A stretch of DNA of 64,000 bases from Planctomycetota bacterium (lineage in GTDB: Bacteria > Planctomycetota > Phycisphaerae > Phycisphaerales > UBA1924). A program made the translations under genes and the position numbers. The notes beneath the pieces are model-generated. The model had not been told where the DNA came from, ran no database searches, and saw only the letters and a list, made by a program, of their open reading frames with translations. The stretch is from contig JAFEBP010000005.1 of the NCBI GenBank assembly GCA_018242605.1, forward strand, positions 458,861 through 522,860, written 5' to 3'. Each line of letters opens with the position of its first letter. Position 1 is the stretch's first letter. Shown here piece after piece: positions 9,739 to 18,675 of this stretch.

Positions 9739-10317
9739 GTGGGCGTTTTGAGCGACAAACAGATCCGTCGGCACGTGCGAATCGAGCCCTTCGAGGACGC
9801 GGTCAAACGCCACGGACGCATTTCCTACGGTGTCTCCAGTTACGGCTACGACGTGCGAGTCGGGACGCGGTTCAAGATCTTCACCCCTTCGCCCCGCAGC
9901 GGCGACATCGCCGTGGTCGATCCCAAGGCCTTCAGCGACGACATGATGGTCGAGGTCGATGTCGCTCACAAGCCCGCCGACAAGCAGTATGTGATCATCC
10001 CTCCCAACTCTTTCGCGCTGTGCGAAACGGTTGAGTATCTGGAAGTCCCCCGGGACGTGCTGGCGATTTGCGTGGGCAAGAGCACGTACGCCCGCTGCGG
10101 GCTGATCGTCAACGTGACCCCCCTCGAGCCCGAATGGCGCGGCAAGGTCACGCTGGAGATCAGCAACACCACGCCGCTGCCCGCCCGGGTCTACGCGAAC
10201 GAAGGTGTCGCCCAGTTGGTGTTCTTGAAGGCCGACGAAGTGTGTGAGAAGTCGTACGCGGACAAGGGCGGCAAATACCAGGATCAAGTCGGTTTGACGT
10301 TGCCGAAGGTTGACTGA
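9739..10317 (+). CDS. dcd: dCTP deaminase
   Basis: Deaminates dCTP to dUTP, the main route to dTMP in many bacteria. It has 192 residues, the usual size. The GTG at 9739 gives [10 protein letters not shown], matching the family opening V-L-S-D-x-x-I. Key motifs are [10 protein letters not shown] (113-121, triphosphate-binding Ser and Arg as in KSSLARLG), P-L-E-P-E-W-x-G, and KVTLEISN with the catalytic Glu at 140. The C-terminal G-x-x-Y-Q-D segment closes over the nucleotide in this family. Some homologs are bifunctional dCTP deaminase/dUTPases; I cannot distinguish these by eye. It sits upstream of the ribonucleotide reductase gene on the same strand, a sensible pairing for dNTP supply. Confidence 0.95.
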   Translation: MGVLSDKQIRRHVRIEPFEDAVKRHGRISYGVSSYGYDVRVGTRFKIFTPSPRSGDIAVVDPKAFSDDMMVEVDVAHKPADKQYVIIPPNSFALCETVEYLEVPRDVLAICVGKSTYARCGLIVNVTPLEPEWRGKVTLEISNTTPLPARVYANEGVAQLVFLKADEVCEKSYADKGGKYQDQVGLTLPKVD

Positions 10318-10448
10318 ACGCCTCGCCGCACTCGGAGCGTTCGCTCCGATGCGCCCGTGGCATTGCGGATTGGCTCGCCTCTGACGGCGAATGAACCAGG
10401 AAAGTAGTTCCGACCCCCCCGGGGTCTCAATTTGGACGGGCACGCGGC

Positions 10449-13400
10449 ATGAAGATTCAGCGAAAGTTCACTCAGGCTGGTTCGGACCCCTTCGCTTCCG
10501 TGAAGTGGGTGAAGCGATCCTCGCGCATCACCAATCCCGACGGCTCGGTCGTTTTCGAAATGAACGACGCCGAAGTCCCCGAGACCTGGTCGCAGCTCGC
10601 CACCGACATCATGGTGAGCAAGTACTTCCGCAAGGCCGGTGTGCCCAAGCCCGACGGCACTTCGGGCCCGGAAACCTCCGCCCGCCAGGTGATCCACCGC
10701 CTCGCCGGCTGCTGGCGACTCTGGGGCGAGAAGCACGGCTACTTCGACACCTCCGCCGACGCCGTCGCGTTCTACGACGAACTGGCGTACATGATGGTGC
10801 ACCAGATGTGCGCCCCCAACAGCCCGCAGTGGTTCAACACGGGCCTCAACTTTGCCTATGGCATCACCGGCCCCGCGCAGGGCCACTGGGTGGTTGATCC
10901 CAAGAGCGGCGAGGCCGAGCTCGCCCACGACGCCTACACCCACCCGCAGCCCCACGCCTGCTTTATCCAGAGCGTCACCGATGACCTCGTCAACGAGGGC
11001 GGCATCATGGACCTGTGGGTCCGAGAGGCCCGCCTCTTCAAGTACGGTAGCGGCACCGGCACCAACTTCAGCAGCCTCCGAGGCGAGGGCGAGAAGCTCT
11101 CAGGCGGCGGCCGCAGCAGCGGCCTGATGTCATGGCTCAAGATCGGCGACCGCGCCGCGAGCGCGATTAAGAGCGGCGGCACCACCCGCCGCGCCGCCAA
11201 GATGGTCTGCCTCGACATGGACCACCCCGACATCGAGGACTTCATCAACTGGAAGGTCCGCGAAGAAATCAAGGTGCAGGCCATGGTCGAGGGGCTCAAG
11301 CTCCTCAAGAAGCACGACTCCAAGATCGCCGAGCAGTGCGACGACCTGGACCTCAAGCTCGATTACGACTTCAACGGCGAGGCCTATCAGACGGTCAGCG
11401 GTCAGAACTCCAACAACTCCGTCCGCGTGCCCGACGCGTTCTTTGACGCGCTCGACAAGAACGCGGAGTGGGTCACCCACGGCCGCGTCGGCCGCAAGAC
11501 CTCCCGTACCTTCCAAGCCAAGGATCTGTGGAACCGCATCGGCTACGCCGCGTGGCGGTGCGCCGATCCGGGCGTGCAGTACGACACCACCATCAACGCG
11601 TGGCACACGTGCCCCAGCGGCGGCCGCATTAACGCCAGCAACCCCTGCTCGGAGTACATGTTCCTGGACAACACGGCGTGTAATCTGGCATCGCTGAATG
11701 TCCTGAAGTTCTACGACTCTTCCACCCGCATGTTTGATGTGGGCGCGTACGAGCACGCCATCGACCTCTGGACGATCGTTCTCGAGATCAGCGTGCTGAT
11801 GGCGGCTTTCCCCAGCCGCGAGATCGCAGAACTTTCCTACAAGTACCGCACTCTGGGGCTGGGCTACGCCAACCTGGGCGCCATGCTCATGCAGGCCGGT
11901 ATCGCCTACGACAGCAGCGAAGCACGCGCTGTGTGCGCTTGCCTCACCGCCATCCTGACCGGCCGCTCCTACCGCACCTCCGCGGCGATGGCCGAGCAGT
12001 TGGGCGCCTTCCCCGGTTACGCGGCCGACAAAGAGAACATGCTCCGCGTCATCCGCAACCACCGCCGCGCCGCCCACGGTGTGGCCCGCGATAGCGCCGA
12101 GTACGAGAACCTTCGCATTCGCCCCGTGCCGATCGACCACGGCGTGGTGAAGTCCGGCAAGATCCGCATCGCCAACGCCAACGCGCTGCTCGGCCGCGCC
12201 GTCAAGGCGTGGGACGATGCGCTCGAACTGGGCCAGAAGTTCGGCTTCCGCAACGCCCAGACGACCGTGATCGCCCCCACCGGCACCATCGGCCTGCTCA
12301 TGGATTGCGACACCACCGGCGTCGAGCCCGATTTCGCCCTCGTGAAGTTCAAGAAGCTCGCCGGCGGCGGTTACTTCAAGATCGCCAACGAGTCCGTGCG
12401 TCCCGCACTGAAAGCCTTGGGATACTCCGATCCCCAGATCAAGGACATCATGGCCCACATCCTGGGCGAACTGAGTCTGGAAGTGCCCGCCCCCGCCGGC
12501 GCTTCGGGCGCGAAGCGAGGCGACACTTTGGCGCAGTGGCTGGCGTCCAAGGGCGTCACCAAGCCCGATCTCGCCAAGATCACCGAAGGCCTCCCGGGCG
12601 TCTTCGAACTCTCCTTCGCCTTCGCGGCGTGGGCCCTCAGTGATGAAACGCTCAAAGCCTGCGGGGCTGACCCCGCCGCGGCCAAGGCCGATTCTTCTTT
12701 CAATCTGCTGCGTCATCTCGGTCTGGCCGCGGCCGACACGGACGCGCTCAATCTGCTGATCTGCGGCGCCGCCACCATCGAGGGCGCTCCGCACATCAAG
12801 GCCGAGCACCTGCCCGTCTTCGACTGCGCCAACAAGTGCGGCCGTCTGGGCAAGCGATTCATCGCGGCCGAAGGCCACATCCACATGATGGCCGCGGCCC
12901 AGCCGTTCATCAGCGGCGCGATCTCCAAAACCATCAACCTCCCCAATGAAGCGACCGTCCGGGACATCATGGACTGCTACCGCCTCTCGTGGGAACTAGG
13001 CCTCAAGGCCAACGCGCTGTACCGCGACGGGTGCAAGCTCAGCCAGCCTCTCTCCGCCACTTCCGACGAAGCTAAGAAGGAAGCGGGGAAGGAGGAAGCG
13101 GCCCTCCCCCCTCCCCCGGCCGCGGCGGACCCTACCCCGGCGGCTTCTGTTCTCGCGTCGGCTGCGGCGGCGACGAACGGAGTTGAAGAAGGCATCCACA
13201 CCGCCCCGCCCCGCGCCAATCGCCGCCGCCTCGCGGACACCCGTCGCTCTGTGACGCACAAGTTCAACGTGGCCGGTCACGAGGGCTACCTCACGGTCGG
13301 CCTCTACGACGACGGGCAGCCCGGCGAGCTCTTCATCACGATGAGCAAGGAAGGCTCGACGATCGGCGGGCTGATGGATTCGTTGGGCACGGCCACCAGC

Positions 13401-13886
13401 GTCGCGCTCCAATACGGCGTGCCGATCAGCAGCCTGGTGAGCAAGTTCAGTCACCAGCGCTTCGAGCCCGCCGGCATCACGGAGAACTCCGACATCCCCA
13501 TCGCCAAGAGCCTGGTGGATTACATCTTCCGCTGGATGGGCATGCAGTTCATCCCCGGATATCGCGAGCAGCACGCGCCCAACCGGGGAGGCCACAACGA
13601 AGACCACATGCAGTCGTGGAAGACCGCCGACCGTCTGACGGCTCCGTCGGTCCCTGTGAACCGCATGACCCCCGCGGTCGAGCCCGTCGAGTCACGCGTC
13701 TCCACGACCATGGCGGTTGCCGTCGTCGTCGAGTCCAAGCGGACGACCTCGGGAGGAGCCCTGAACGCCGCCGTGGCCGAACTCCAGACCGACGCCCCCG
13801 CCTGCGATGTCTGCGGCACCATCACGGTCCGCAGCGGCACCTGCTACAAGTGCGTCAACTGCGGAAACAGCATGGGCTGCAGCTAA
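10449..13886 (+). CDS. nrdJ: adenosylcobalamin-dependent (class II) ribonucleotide reductase
   Basis: Reduces ribonucleotides to deoxyribonucleotides using a coenzyme B12-derived thiyl radical. It has 1145 residues, in the range of the long class II enzymes. Motifs are NSPQWFNTGLNF, DPGVQYDTTINAWHTCPSGG (substrate-site Cys), the radical-site NPCSE (N398, C400, E402), CNLASLNV, and the phosphate loop APTGTIGLL. A Pro/Ala-rich linker at about 868-935 connects to a C-terminal domain ending in four clustered cysteine motifs (CDVCG, CYKCVNCG and terminal CS) that should bind zinc and shuttle reducing equivalents. ATG 10449 gives MKIQRKFTQAG. No class I or III reductase genes are in the window. A B12 riboswitch is not expected for an obligate enzyme and I saw none. 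Confidence 0.95.
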   Translation: MKIQRKFTQAGSDPFASVKWVKRSSRITNPDGSVVFEMNDAEVPETWSQLATDIMVSKYFRKAGVPKPDGTSGPETSARQVIHRLAGCWRLWGEKHGYFDTSADAVAFYDELAYMMVHQMCAPNSPQWFNTGLNFAYGITGPAQGHWVVDPKSGEAELAHDAYTHPQPHACFIQSVTDDLVNEGGIMDLWVREARLFKYGSGTGTNFSSLRGEGEKLSGGGRSSGLMSWLKIGDRAASAIKSGGTTRRAAKMVCLDMDHPDIEDFINWKVREEIKVQAMVEGLKLLKKHDSKIAEQCDDLDLKLDYDFNGEAYQTVSGQNSNNSVRVPDAFFDALDKNAEWVTHGRVGRKTSRTFQAKDLWNRIGYAAWRCADPGVQYDTTINAWHTCPSGGRINASNPCSEYMFLDNTACNLASLNVLKFYDSSTRMFDVGAYEHAIDLWTIVLEISVLMAAFPSREIAELSYKYRTLGLGYANLGAMLMQAGIAYDSSEARAVCACLTAILTGRSYRTSAAMAEQLGAFPGYAADKENMLRVIRNHRRAAHGVARDSAEYENLRIRPVPIDHGVVKSGKIRIANANALLGRAVKAWDDALELGQKFGFRNAQTTVIAPTGTIGLLMDCDTTGVEPDFALVKFKKLAGGGYFKIANESVRPALKALGYSDPQIKDIMAHILGELSLEVPAPAGASGAKRGDTLAQWLASKGVTKPDLAKITEGLPGVFELSFAFAAWALSDETLKACGADPAAAKADSSFNLLRHLGLAAADTDALNLLICGAATIEGAPHIKAEHLPVFDCANKCGRLGKRFIAAEGHIHMMAAAQPFISGAISKTINLPNEATVRDIMDCYRLSWELGLKANALYRDGCKLSQPLSATSDEAKKEAGKEEAALPPPPAAADPTPAASVLASAAAATNGVEEGIHTAPPRANRRRLADTRRSVTHKFNVAGHEGYLTVGLYDDGQPGELFITMSKEGSTIGGLMDSLGTATSVALQYGVPISSLVSKFSHQRFEPAGITENSDIPIAKSLVDYIFRWMGMQFIPGYREQHAPNRGGHNEDHMQSWKTADRLTAPSVPVNRMTPAVEPVESRVSTTMAVAVVVESKRTTSGGALNAAVAELQTDAPACDVCGTITVRSGTCYKCVNCGNSMGCS

Positions 13887-14166
13887 AGCACTTTCACCAA
13901 GCCACTTTCACGTCAATCGGAACTGATCCACGCTCACTCCACAGGAGATCGAACAGCAGCACACGAAACTCGGGCTTCTGCACCCGGTGAAGAAGGTTGA
14001 ACGGCACGCGGTGCACCCGCGACCGCTCGGTGGACAAAGCCGCCGAGAAGTAGGAAGCTCGGCGGGGCGGTTGATCGAGGACCGACGCCGGCCCAACGCT
14101 CGGCCGAGTCTGGATGCCATAGGCGACCGTCCGCGCGGCCACCCGCGGTGACGCCGCCGGACGGGC

Positions 14167-14201
14167 AAAAAAACGGAGCACGGCACGGCCACGCCGTGCT
14201 C
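14167..14201 (-). terminator. rho-independent terminator, minus strand
   Basis: Perfect 9-bp stem GAGCACGGC (14176-14184) / GCCGTGCTC (14193-14201) with an 8-base loop. On the minus strand it is followed by CG and seven T residues (14167-14173 on the plus strand are A). The gene it serves is not evident: no minus-strand coding sequence lies immediately upstream. Confidence 0.7.
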
Positions 14202-14365
14202 TCCAGCCACGGAGGCACCCAGACGCGGCACGATTCCGAGCGACCCGCGGCGCCCGCCGCCTTCAGCCTTCTTCACCACACGCAGAGCCACCACACGCAG
14301 GGATCAAGCATGGCGGCCCACCCCCGCTGGCCGGATTTTTCGGCCCTTGACCCTGCACCTCCCAG

Positions 14366-14402
14366 GCCCCCGGGTACCCACCACCCGGGGGCTTCTTTTT
14401 TT
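14366..14402 (+). terminator. rho-independent terminator, plus strand
   Basis: Perfect 10-bp GC-rich stem GCCCCCGGGT (14366-14375) / ACCCGGGGGC (14383-14392) with a 7-base loop, followed by TTCTTTTTTT. It lies about 480 bases after nrdJ and about 95 bases before tRNA-Ile. It may end the dcd-nrdJ transcript or a small unannotated RNA. Confidence 0.8.
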
Positions 14403-14496
14403 GATCCGGCCGGCGTGTCGCCGAACGGATTCGCAACCCGCTATTGGCCGTTTTCGTCGCCTTGCGGGCGGGACGCGGGTATACTTTGGCGTTCAC

Positions 14497-14570
14497 GGGC
14501 TTGTAGCTCAGTTGGCTAGAGCGCACCCCTGATAAGGGTGAGGTCGTTGGTTCGACTCCAATCAGGCCCA
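14497..14570 (+). tRNA. tRNA-Ile (anticodon GAT)
   Basis: The cloverleaf folds by eye: acceptor GGGCTTG pairs with CAGGCCC (one G-T wobble), D arm GCTC/GAGC, anticodon stem CACCC/GGGTG with loop CTGATAA (anticodon GAT), and T arm GTTGG-TTCGACT-CCAAT. The discriminator base is A at 14570. CCA is not encoded. Confidence 0.97.
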
Positions 14571-14745
14571 TTGTCAGAAACCGTCGAGGCGGTCAGCGCC
14601 AAGGGCGGACAAACTTGGATGATCCGGCCCCCAACCGGACCTGCCGCGGCGTCCCGAACGGACGCCGATTTGCATTTTGGAAGTCACGGACCCGAGTTGT
14701 GAAACTCCCCTCCGGCTGATTCCAAACCACGCCCGACAGACCACC

Positions 14746-15651
14746 ATGCCCGATCCGGCCCCCACCCCCACCTCGCCTCCCAGTCCCCCTCCTCGTGCTG
14801 GCGGCTTCCGCCACGTCACGCTCCGCGGACTGGCCGTGCTGCTGCCCAGCATCCTGACGCTCTGGATCCTCTGGTACGCCTTCGTCTTCGTCTTCAATAA
14901 CGTCGCCGAACCGATCAACAGCGGCCTTCGGGCGGGCATCATCAGGCTCACGCCCATCATGGTCCCCGCGGCCAAACTGCCGAGTTGGTACACCGTCTCT
15001 CCCGCCGAAGTCGAGCAGTTCAAAGCCAGCAACGCCAGCAAGAGCGGGGTGCTCTCTACCGAGGCTGCGCTCAGCGAGATCCGTCAGGCCGGCCTTGAGC
15101 GAACGTGGCGTGCCAAGTGGTACCTGCAGGCCACCGGATTGCTCGTTGGCATCGCGCTCATCTACCTCGCGGGCACGCTCGTGGGAGGTTTCCTGGGCCG
15201 GCGCGTGTACGCGTACCTGGAGCGGGTCATCTCCAAGGTGCCCGGTTTTAAACAGGTCTATCCGTACGTCAAGCAGTTGGTCGAACTGGTACTGGGTGAA
15301 AAGACCATGGCCTTCAGCCGCGTGGTGCTGGTGGAATGCCCCCGCCCGGGCTCTTGGGTCATGGGCTTCGTCACCGCGGGCGGACTCAAGACCGCGGGAG
15401 AGATCCTTGACGGCGATGCCATCACCGTCTTCATCCCCAACACCCCCACCCCATTCACCGGCTTCACGCTCACCGTCCGGGCGGACGCGGTGATCGATCT
15501 GCCCATCAGCATCGACGAGGCCCTCCGGTACATCATCACCGGCGGAGTGCTTATGCCCAACTCGCAGCAGATCGCTGCCCCGGCCGTTCCCGCTGTGCCC
15601 GGCCGCGTCTCAACAGCCGATACACATGAAAGTCCGGCCGCGAAAGCCTGA
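14746..15651 (+). CDS. DUF502-family membrane protein
   Basis: Member of the uncharacterised DUF502 family of inner-membrane proteins. From ATG 14746 it has 301 residues: a Pro-rich N-terminus, a first membrane segment at about 28-50 (GLAVLLPSILTLWILWYAF), a loop of about 75 residues, a second membrane segment at about 127-150, then a soluble domain. The soluble part has the family-typical features: a V-P-G-x-x-x-x-Y-x-x-x-K-Q segment, a VVLVECPRPGSWVMGFVT strand, and FIPNTPTPFTGF. An earlier in-frame start at 14677 is possible but adds only non-conserved sequence. It precedes uppP and serA on the same strand with short gaps. Function unknown. Confidence 0.85.
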   Translation: MPDPAPTPTSPPSPPPRAGGFRHVTLRGLAVLLPSILTLWILWYAFVFVFNNVAEPINSGLRAGIIRLTPIMVPAAKLPSWYTVSPAEVEQFKASNASKSGVLSTEAALSEIRQAGLERTWRAKWYLQATGLLVGIALIYLAGTLVGGFLGRRVYAYLERVISKVPGFKQVYPYVKQLVELVLGEKTMAFSRVVLVECPRPGSWVMGFVTAGGLKTAGEILDGDAITVFIPNTPTPFTGFTLTVRADAVIDLPISIDEALRYIITGGVLMPNSQQIAAPAVPAVPGRVSTADTHESPAAKA

Positions 15652-15720
15652 CACGCCGGCCGCCCCGCGCCGCGGCTACTTTTGCGGCCTCACTCTCACT
15701 CGCACGACCGGAGCATTATC

Positions 15721-16704
15721 TTGACAGGCGATCCTACTCAGCTTCAACTGTGGCAGGCCGTGGTCCTTGGATTGGTCGAGGGAATCACCGAATACCTCCC
15801 CATCAGTTCCACCGGCCACCTGATCCTCGCGTCCCAGTTCATGAAGCTCAACCACACGGACCAGCAGAAGCAGGCCGTGGACGACTTCTGCATCGTCATC
15901 CAGAGCGGCGCGATCGCCGCCGTGATCGGGCTGTACTGGCCCCGAATCGTTCAGATGCTCAAGGGATGCGTCGGCCGGAGCGAGGCCGGTCTCAAACTGC
16001 TCTTCAACTTGTTCATCGCGTTCCTCCCCTCCGCAGTCATCGGCCTGCTCTTGGGGGACACGATCAACGCTCACCTGTTCCAGGAGGGACCCGTTCTGTT
16101 CGCCCTCGCCGCCGGTGCGGTGTACATGATCATCATGGACCTCAAGGCCCAAGGACGCATCGGTCGCTACCCCCAGCCCGTGCAAGGCCCGGGCATCGAC
16201 GACATCACCCCCAAGCAGGCGCTCATGATCGGGTTCCTGCAGTGTTTCGCCCTCTGGCCCGGCACCAGCCGTTCCATGATGACAATCACCGGCGGCATCT
16301 TCGCTGGCCTCAAGCCCCGCCAGGCCGCAGAGTTCAGTTTCCTCCTGGGCCTGCCCACCCTCGTTGCCGCGACCATCTACAAGCTCGGCAAGAACCTCTA
16401 CAAGAGCCACAAAGACCATGTTCCAAACATGTTCGAGACGCTCGGATACGCCGCGTGCGCCGTCGGCATCGTGGTCGCTGCCGTCTCGGCGGCCCTCGCT
16501 GTCAAGTGGCTCGTCTCCTTCCTGACCCGCCGCGGCCTGACTCCGTTCGGTTGGTACCGGTTGGCCCTGTGCGCCTTGTTGGGGGGGATGATCCTCTCGG
16601 GAACCCTCACGATCGACCCGACGCCGAAAAAGACGATCCAGCGGCAGACCGAAGTAGCCGATCCCATCAAGTGGCCCGCGAACAACGGCCTGCCAAACCA
16701 CTGA
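15721..16704 (+). CDS. uppP: undecaprenyl-diphosphatase
   Basis: Integral membrane phosphatase that recycles undecaprenyl diphosphate for cell-wall and surface-polysaccharide synthesis. TTG 15721 is preferred over TTG 15682 because GGAG (15710-15713) lies seven bases before it and the family core begins shortly after. Signature segments are LGLVEGITEYLPISSTGH (first conserved box, residues 16-33) and PGTSRSM (second box, with Met where most have Gly). Several hydrophobic helices are evident. At 327 residues it is longer than the E. coli protein (273); the extra length lies in loops, including a hydrophilic one near KNLYKSHKDH. It follows the DUF502 gene by 69 bases. Confidence 0.93.
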   Translation: MTGDPTQLQLWQAVVLGLVEGITEYLPISSTGHLILASQFMKLNHTDQQKQAVDDFCIVIQSGAIAAVIGLYWPRIVQMLKGCVGRSEAGLKLLFNLFIAFLPSAVIGLLLGDTINAHLFQEGPVLFALAAGAVYMIIMDLKAQGRIGRYPQPVQGPGIDDITPKQALMIGFLQCFALWPGTSRSMMTITGGIFAGLKPRQAAEFSFLLGLPTLVAATIYKLGKNLYKSHKDHVPNMFETLGYAACAVGIVVAAVSAALAVKWLVSFLTRRGLTPFGWYRLALCALLGGMILSGTLTIDPTPKKTIQRQTEVADPIKWPANNGLPNH

Positions 16705-16711
16705 CCCGAAC

Positions 16712-17974
16712 ATGCACCCACGCCCGAAGACAACGTTCCCCAAAGACCGGATAAAGGCCGTCCTGCTCGAGGGAGTTCACCCCGTCGGCGCCTCGATCCT
16801 GCGCGACGAGGGCTTCCAGGTCGAGACTGTCAGCGGCTCGCCAGACCGTCCCAAGTTGCTCAAGCTCATCAGGGATGCGCACATCGTCGGAATCCGCTCT
16901 AAGACCGATCTGCCCGCGGACGTGCAGGACGCGGCCGAACGACTGCTCACCGTGGGCTGCTTCTGCATCGGCACGAACCAGGTCGACGTGGTCCACGCTC
17001 GCCGCAAGGGCATCGCTGTCTTCAACTCCCCGTTCTCCAACACGCGCAGCGTCGCGGAACTCACCGTCGCTGAGGTCGTAGCCCTCTACCGCCGGCTCGT
17101 CGACCAATCGGTGAGGATGCACGCCGGCGGTTGGGACAAATCCGCCGCGGGCGCCCACGAAGTCCGCGGCCGCACCATCGGCATCGTCGGTTACGGCCAC
17201 ATCGGCTCGCAGGTGTCGGTGCTCGCCGAGTCGATGGGCATGCGAGTGATCTTCCACGACATCCTGCCCAAGCTCGCGCTCGGCAACGCCCGCCAGGTGA
17301 AGGACCTTGCGACCTTGCTCAAGGAGGCCGACGTCATCACCCTGCACGTACCCGCGACCCAATCCACCAAAAACATGATCGGCGCTGCTCAGCTCCGCCG
17401 CATGAAGCAGGGCGCGTTCCTGATCAACAACGCCCGCGGCAGCGTCGTGGATATCCCCGCCCTCGCCGACTCCATCCGCACGGGTCACATCGGCGGCGCG
17501 GCCCTCGATGTCTTCCCCCACGAGCCCGCCTCCAAGGAAGAACGCTTCGAGAGCGAACTGCGGGGCCTGCCCAATGTGATCCTCACGCCTCATGTCGGCG
17601 GCAGCACCGAAGAAGCCCAGCAGGCGATCGCCGAGGACGTCGCCGGAAAGATGCTTAAGTTCGTCAACGTCGGCACCACCACCGGCGCCGTCAACGTGCC
17701 CGAGGTTGAACTGCCTGGCCAGGAACAACTCGCAGAGTCAGGCCCGACCAAGCGTCGCCACCGCATATTGCACTTCCACCGCAACGTGCCGGGCGTGCTG
17801 AGCGCCTTGCACAACGCCGTCGCCGGAATGGGCGCCAACATCTGGGCCGAGTACCTGCGAACATACGAAGACGTCGGTTACGTGGTGCTCGACGTTGACC
17901 CCGTGGGCGTGCCCGAACTCATCCGCCAGATCAAGGCCATGCCCGAGACGATCCGTGTTCGCGCTCTGTATTGA
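16712..17974 (+). CDS. serA: D-3-phosphoglycerate dehydrogenase
   Basis: First step of serine biosynthesis: oxidises 3-phosphoglycerate to 3-phosphohydroxypyruvate with NAD. At 420 residues it matches the E. coli-type enzyme (about 410) rather than the longer form with an intervening domain. Visible are the Rossmann motif GYGHIG (160-165), catalytic Arg in NNARGS (R242), Glu in PHEPAS (E271) and His in TPHVGGS (H294). A C-terminal ACT domain (about 345-420, HRNVPGVLSALHNAV) probably gives serine feedback inhibition. It starts seven bases after the uppP stop, so the two are likely co-transcribed. Confidence 0.95.
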   Translation: MHPRPKTTFPKDRIKAVLLEGVHPVGASILRDEGFQVETVSGSPDRPKLLKLIRDAHIVGIRSKTDLPADVQDAAERLLTVGCFCIGTNQVDVVHARRKGIAVFNSPFSNTRSVAELTVAEVVALYRRLVDQSVRMHAGGWDKSAAGAHEVRGRTIGIVGYGHIGSQVSVLAESMGMRVIFHDILPKLALGNARQVKDLATLLKEADVITLHVPATQSTKNMIGAAQLRRMKQGAFLINNARGSVVDIPALADSIRTGHIGGAALDVFPHEPASKEERFESELRGLPNVILTPHVGGSTEEAQQAIAEDVAGKMLKFVNVGTTTGAVNVPEVELPGQEQLAESGPTKRRHRILHFHRNVPGVLSALHNAVAGMGANIWAEYLRTYEDVGYVVLDVDPVGVPELIRQIKAMPETIRVRALY

Positions 17975-17983
17975 CTTCTCGAC

Positions 17984-18604
17984 TCAGGGCTTGGGACCGC
18001 GGACTTCATGCTCCGCGGAATACACACGGCCAGTCGCGGCATCGCGGAATTCCGCCTTCACCAGCATGGTCGCTGTTCCCCGGGCCACCGGCTCCAACAA
18101 CGGCATTTGCACCTCGTAGTGCGTGCCGGTGAAACCCGACCGGTACGCATCGCGGACCTGCCGGGGCGTCAGCTCCGCAAAAGCGACCACCCTCCCATGA
18201 ACGATCGCTTCAACCTTCAGCGATCCTACCGCCTGTACGAATCTATCACGCCCGTCCTTGGTGACGATGTACCCCACCACCCCGGTCGCGGGCTTCGCGG
18301 GGTCGACAGGCTCATACCCCGAAAGCGAACCGACTTCGATCCCCGCAAGCCGCGGCGTTGCTTCGAGTGCCTCACGCTCCGCCGTCGTCGCCGGCGATGC
18401 CTTCGCCACCAGTTCGTTCCGCTCGATTTCAAGGGCCTTCACCCGCTCATTGAGCACGGCCACTTCATGGCGCAGGCGGTCGTTCTCCGCTTCCACGGTG
18501 CTTGAGCCCCCGATGCGGCAGCCGCCTTCGCACAGACAAAGAAACAGCCCCGCTGCGGCAAGGATGCGGCGCGGGGCGGTACTGCTGTTTCGAGTGTCGT
18601 TCAT
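17984..18604 (-). CDS. hypothetical exported or lipoprotein-like protein with coiled coil
   Basis: I do not recognise the family. From ATG 18604 the protein has 206 residues: a basic N-terminus, a hydrophobic stretch (ILAAAGLFLCLC), then Cys29 in E-G-G-C, which is only a loose lipobox. A charged heptad-like segment follows at about 36-65 (VEAENDRLRHEVAVLNERVK), consistent with a short coiled coil. The C-terminal half is a beta-rich domain with alternating hydrophobic strands (GSLKVEAIVHGRVVAF, GTHYEVQMPLLEPV). A longer frame reaches 18790 but would overlap clpP, so it is rejected. It lies just downstream of clpP on the same strand and converges with serA. Confidence 0.65.
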   Translation of the reverse strand: MNDTRNSSTAPRRILAAAGLFLCLCEGGCRIGGSSTVEAENDRLRHEVAVLNERVKALEIERNELVAKASPATTAEREALEATPRLAGIEVGSLSGYEPVDPAKPATGVVGYIVTKDGRDRFVQAVGSLKVEAIVHGRVVAFAELTPRQVRDAYRSGFTGTHYEVQMPLLEPVARGTATMLVKAEFRDAATGRVYSAEHEVRGPKP

Positions 18605-18675
18605 AGGCGGGCAACGATATGGCCTCGCCATGGCCATCGCCATCGACAGCGTTGGCCGGATCGTCCCGCGGAGGC

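Larger units (their letters stand above)
13887..14496. other. intergenic region between nrdJ and tRNA-Ile with outward-facing terminators
   Basis: No protein-coding gene is supported. The stretch contains a minus-strand intrinsic terminator (14167-14201) and a plus-strand one (14366-14402), facing away from a 164-base core. The core also holds a 12-base direct repeat, CACCACACGCAG, at 14274-14285 and 14289-14300. Minus-strand frames through 13894-14294 have no recognisable protein features. Confidence 0.5.

Noticed and set aside
11130..12884. 584-codon minus-strand open frame
   Set aside because: Antisense shadow of nrdJ, which is unambiguous in the other direction.
13894..14294. Overlapping minus-strand frames after nrdJ
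   Set aside because: They cross a strong minus-strand terminator (14167-14201) and lack recognisable features.
14274..14300. Two copies of CACCACACGCAG, considered as the start of a repeat array
   Set aside because: Only two copies with a 3-base spacer; not a CRISPR or a longer tandem array.
14263..14571. Minus-strand open frame beginning GVEPTTSPLSGVRSSQLSYKP
   Set aside because: It is the well-known spurious translation of the reverse strand of tRNA-Ile.
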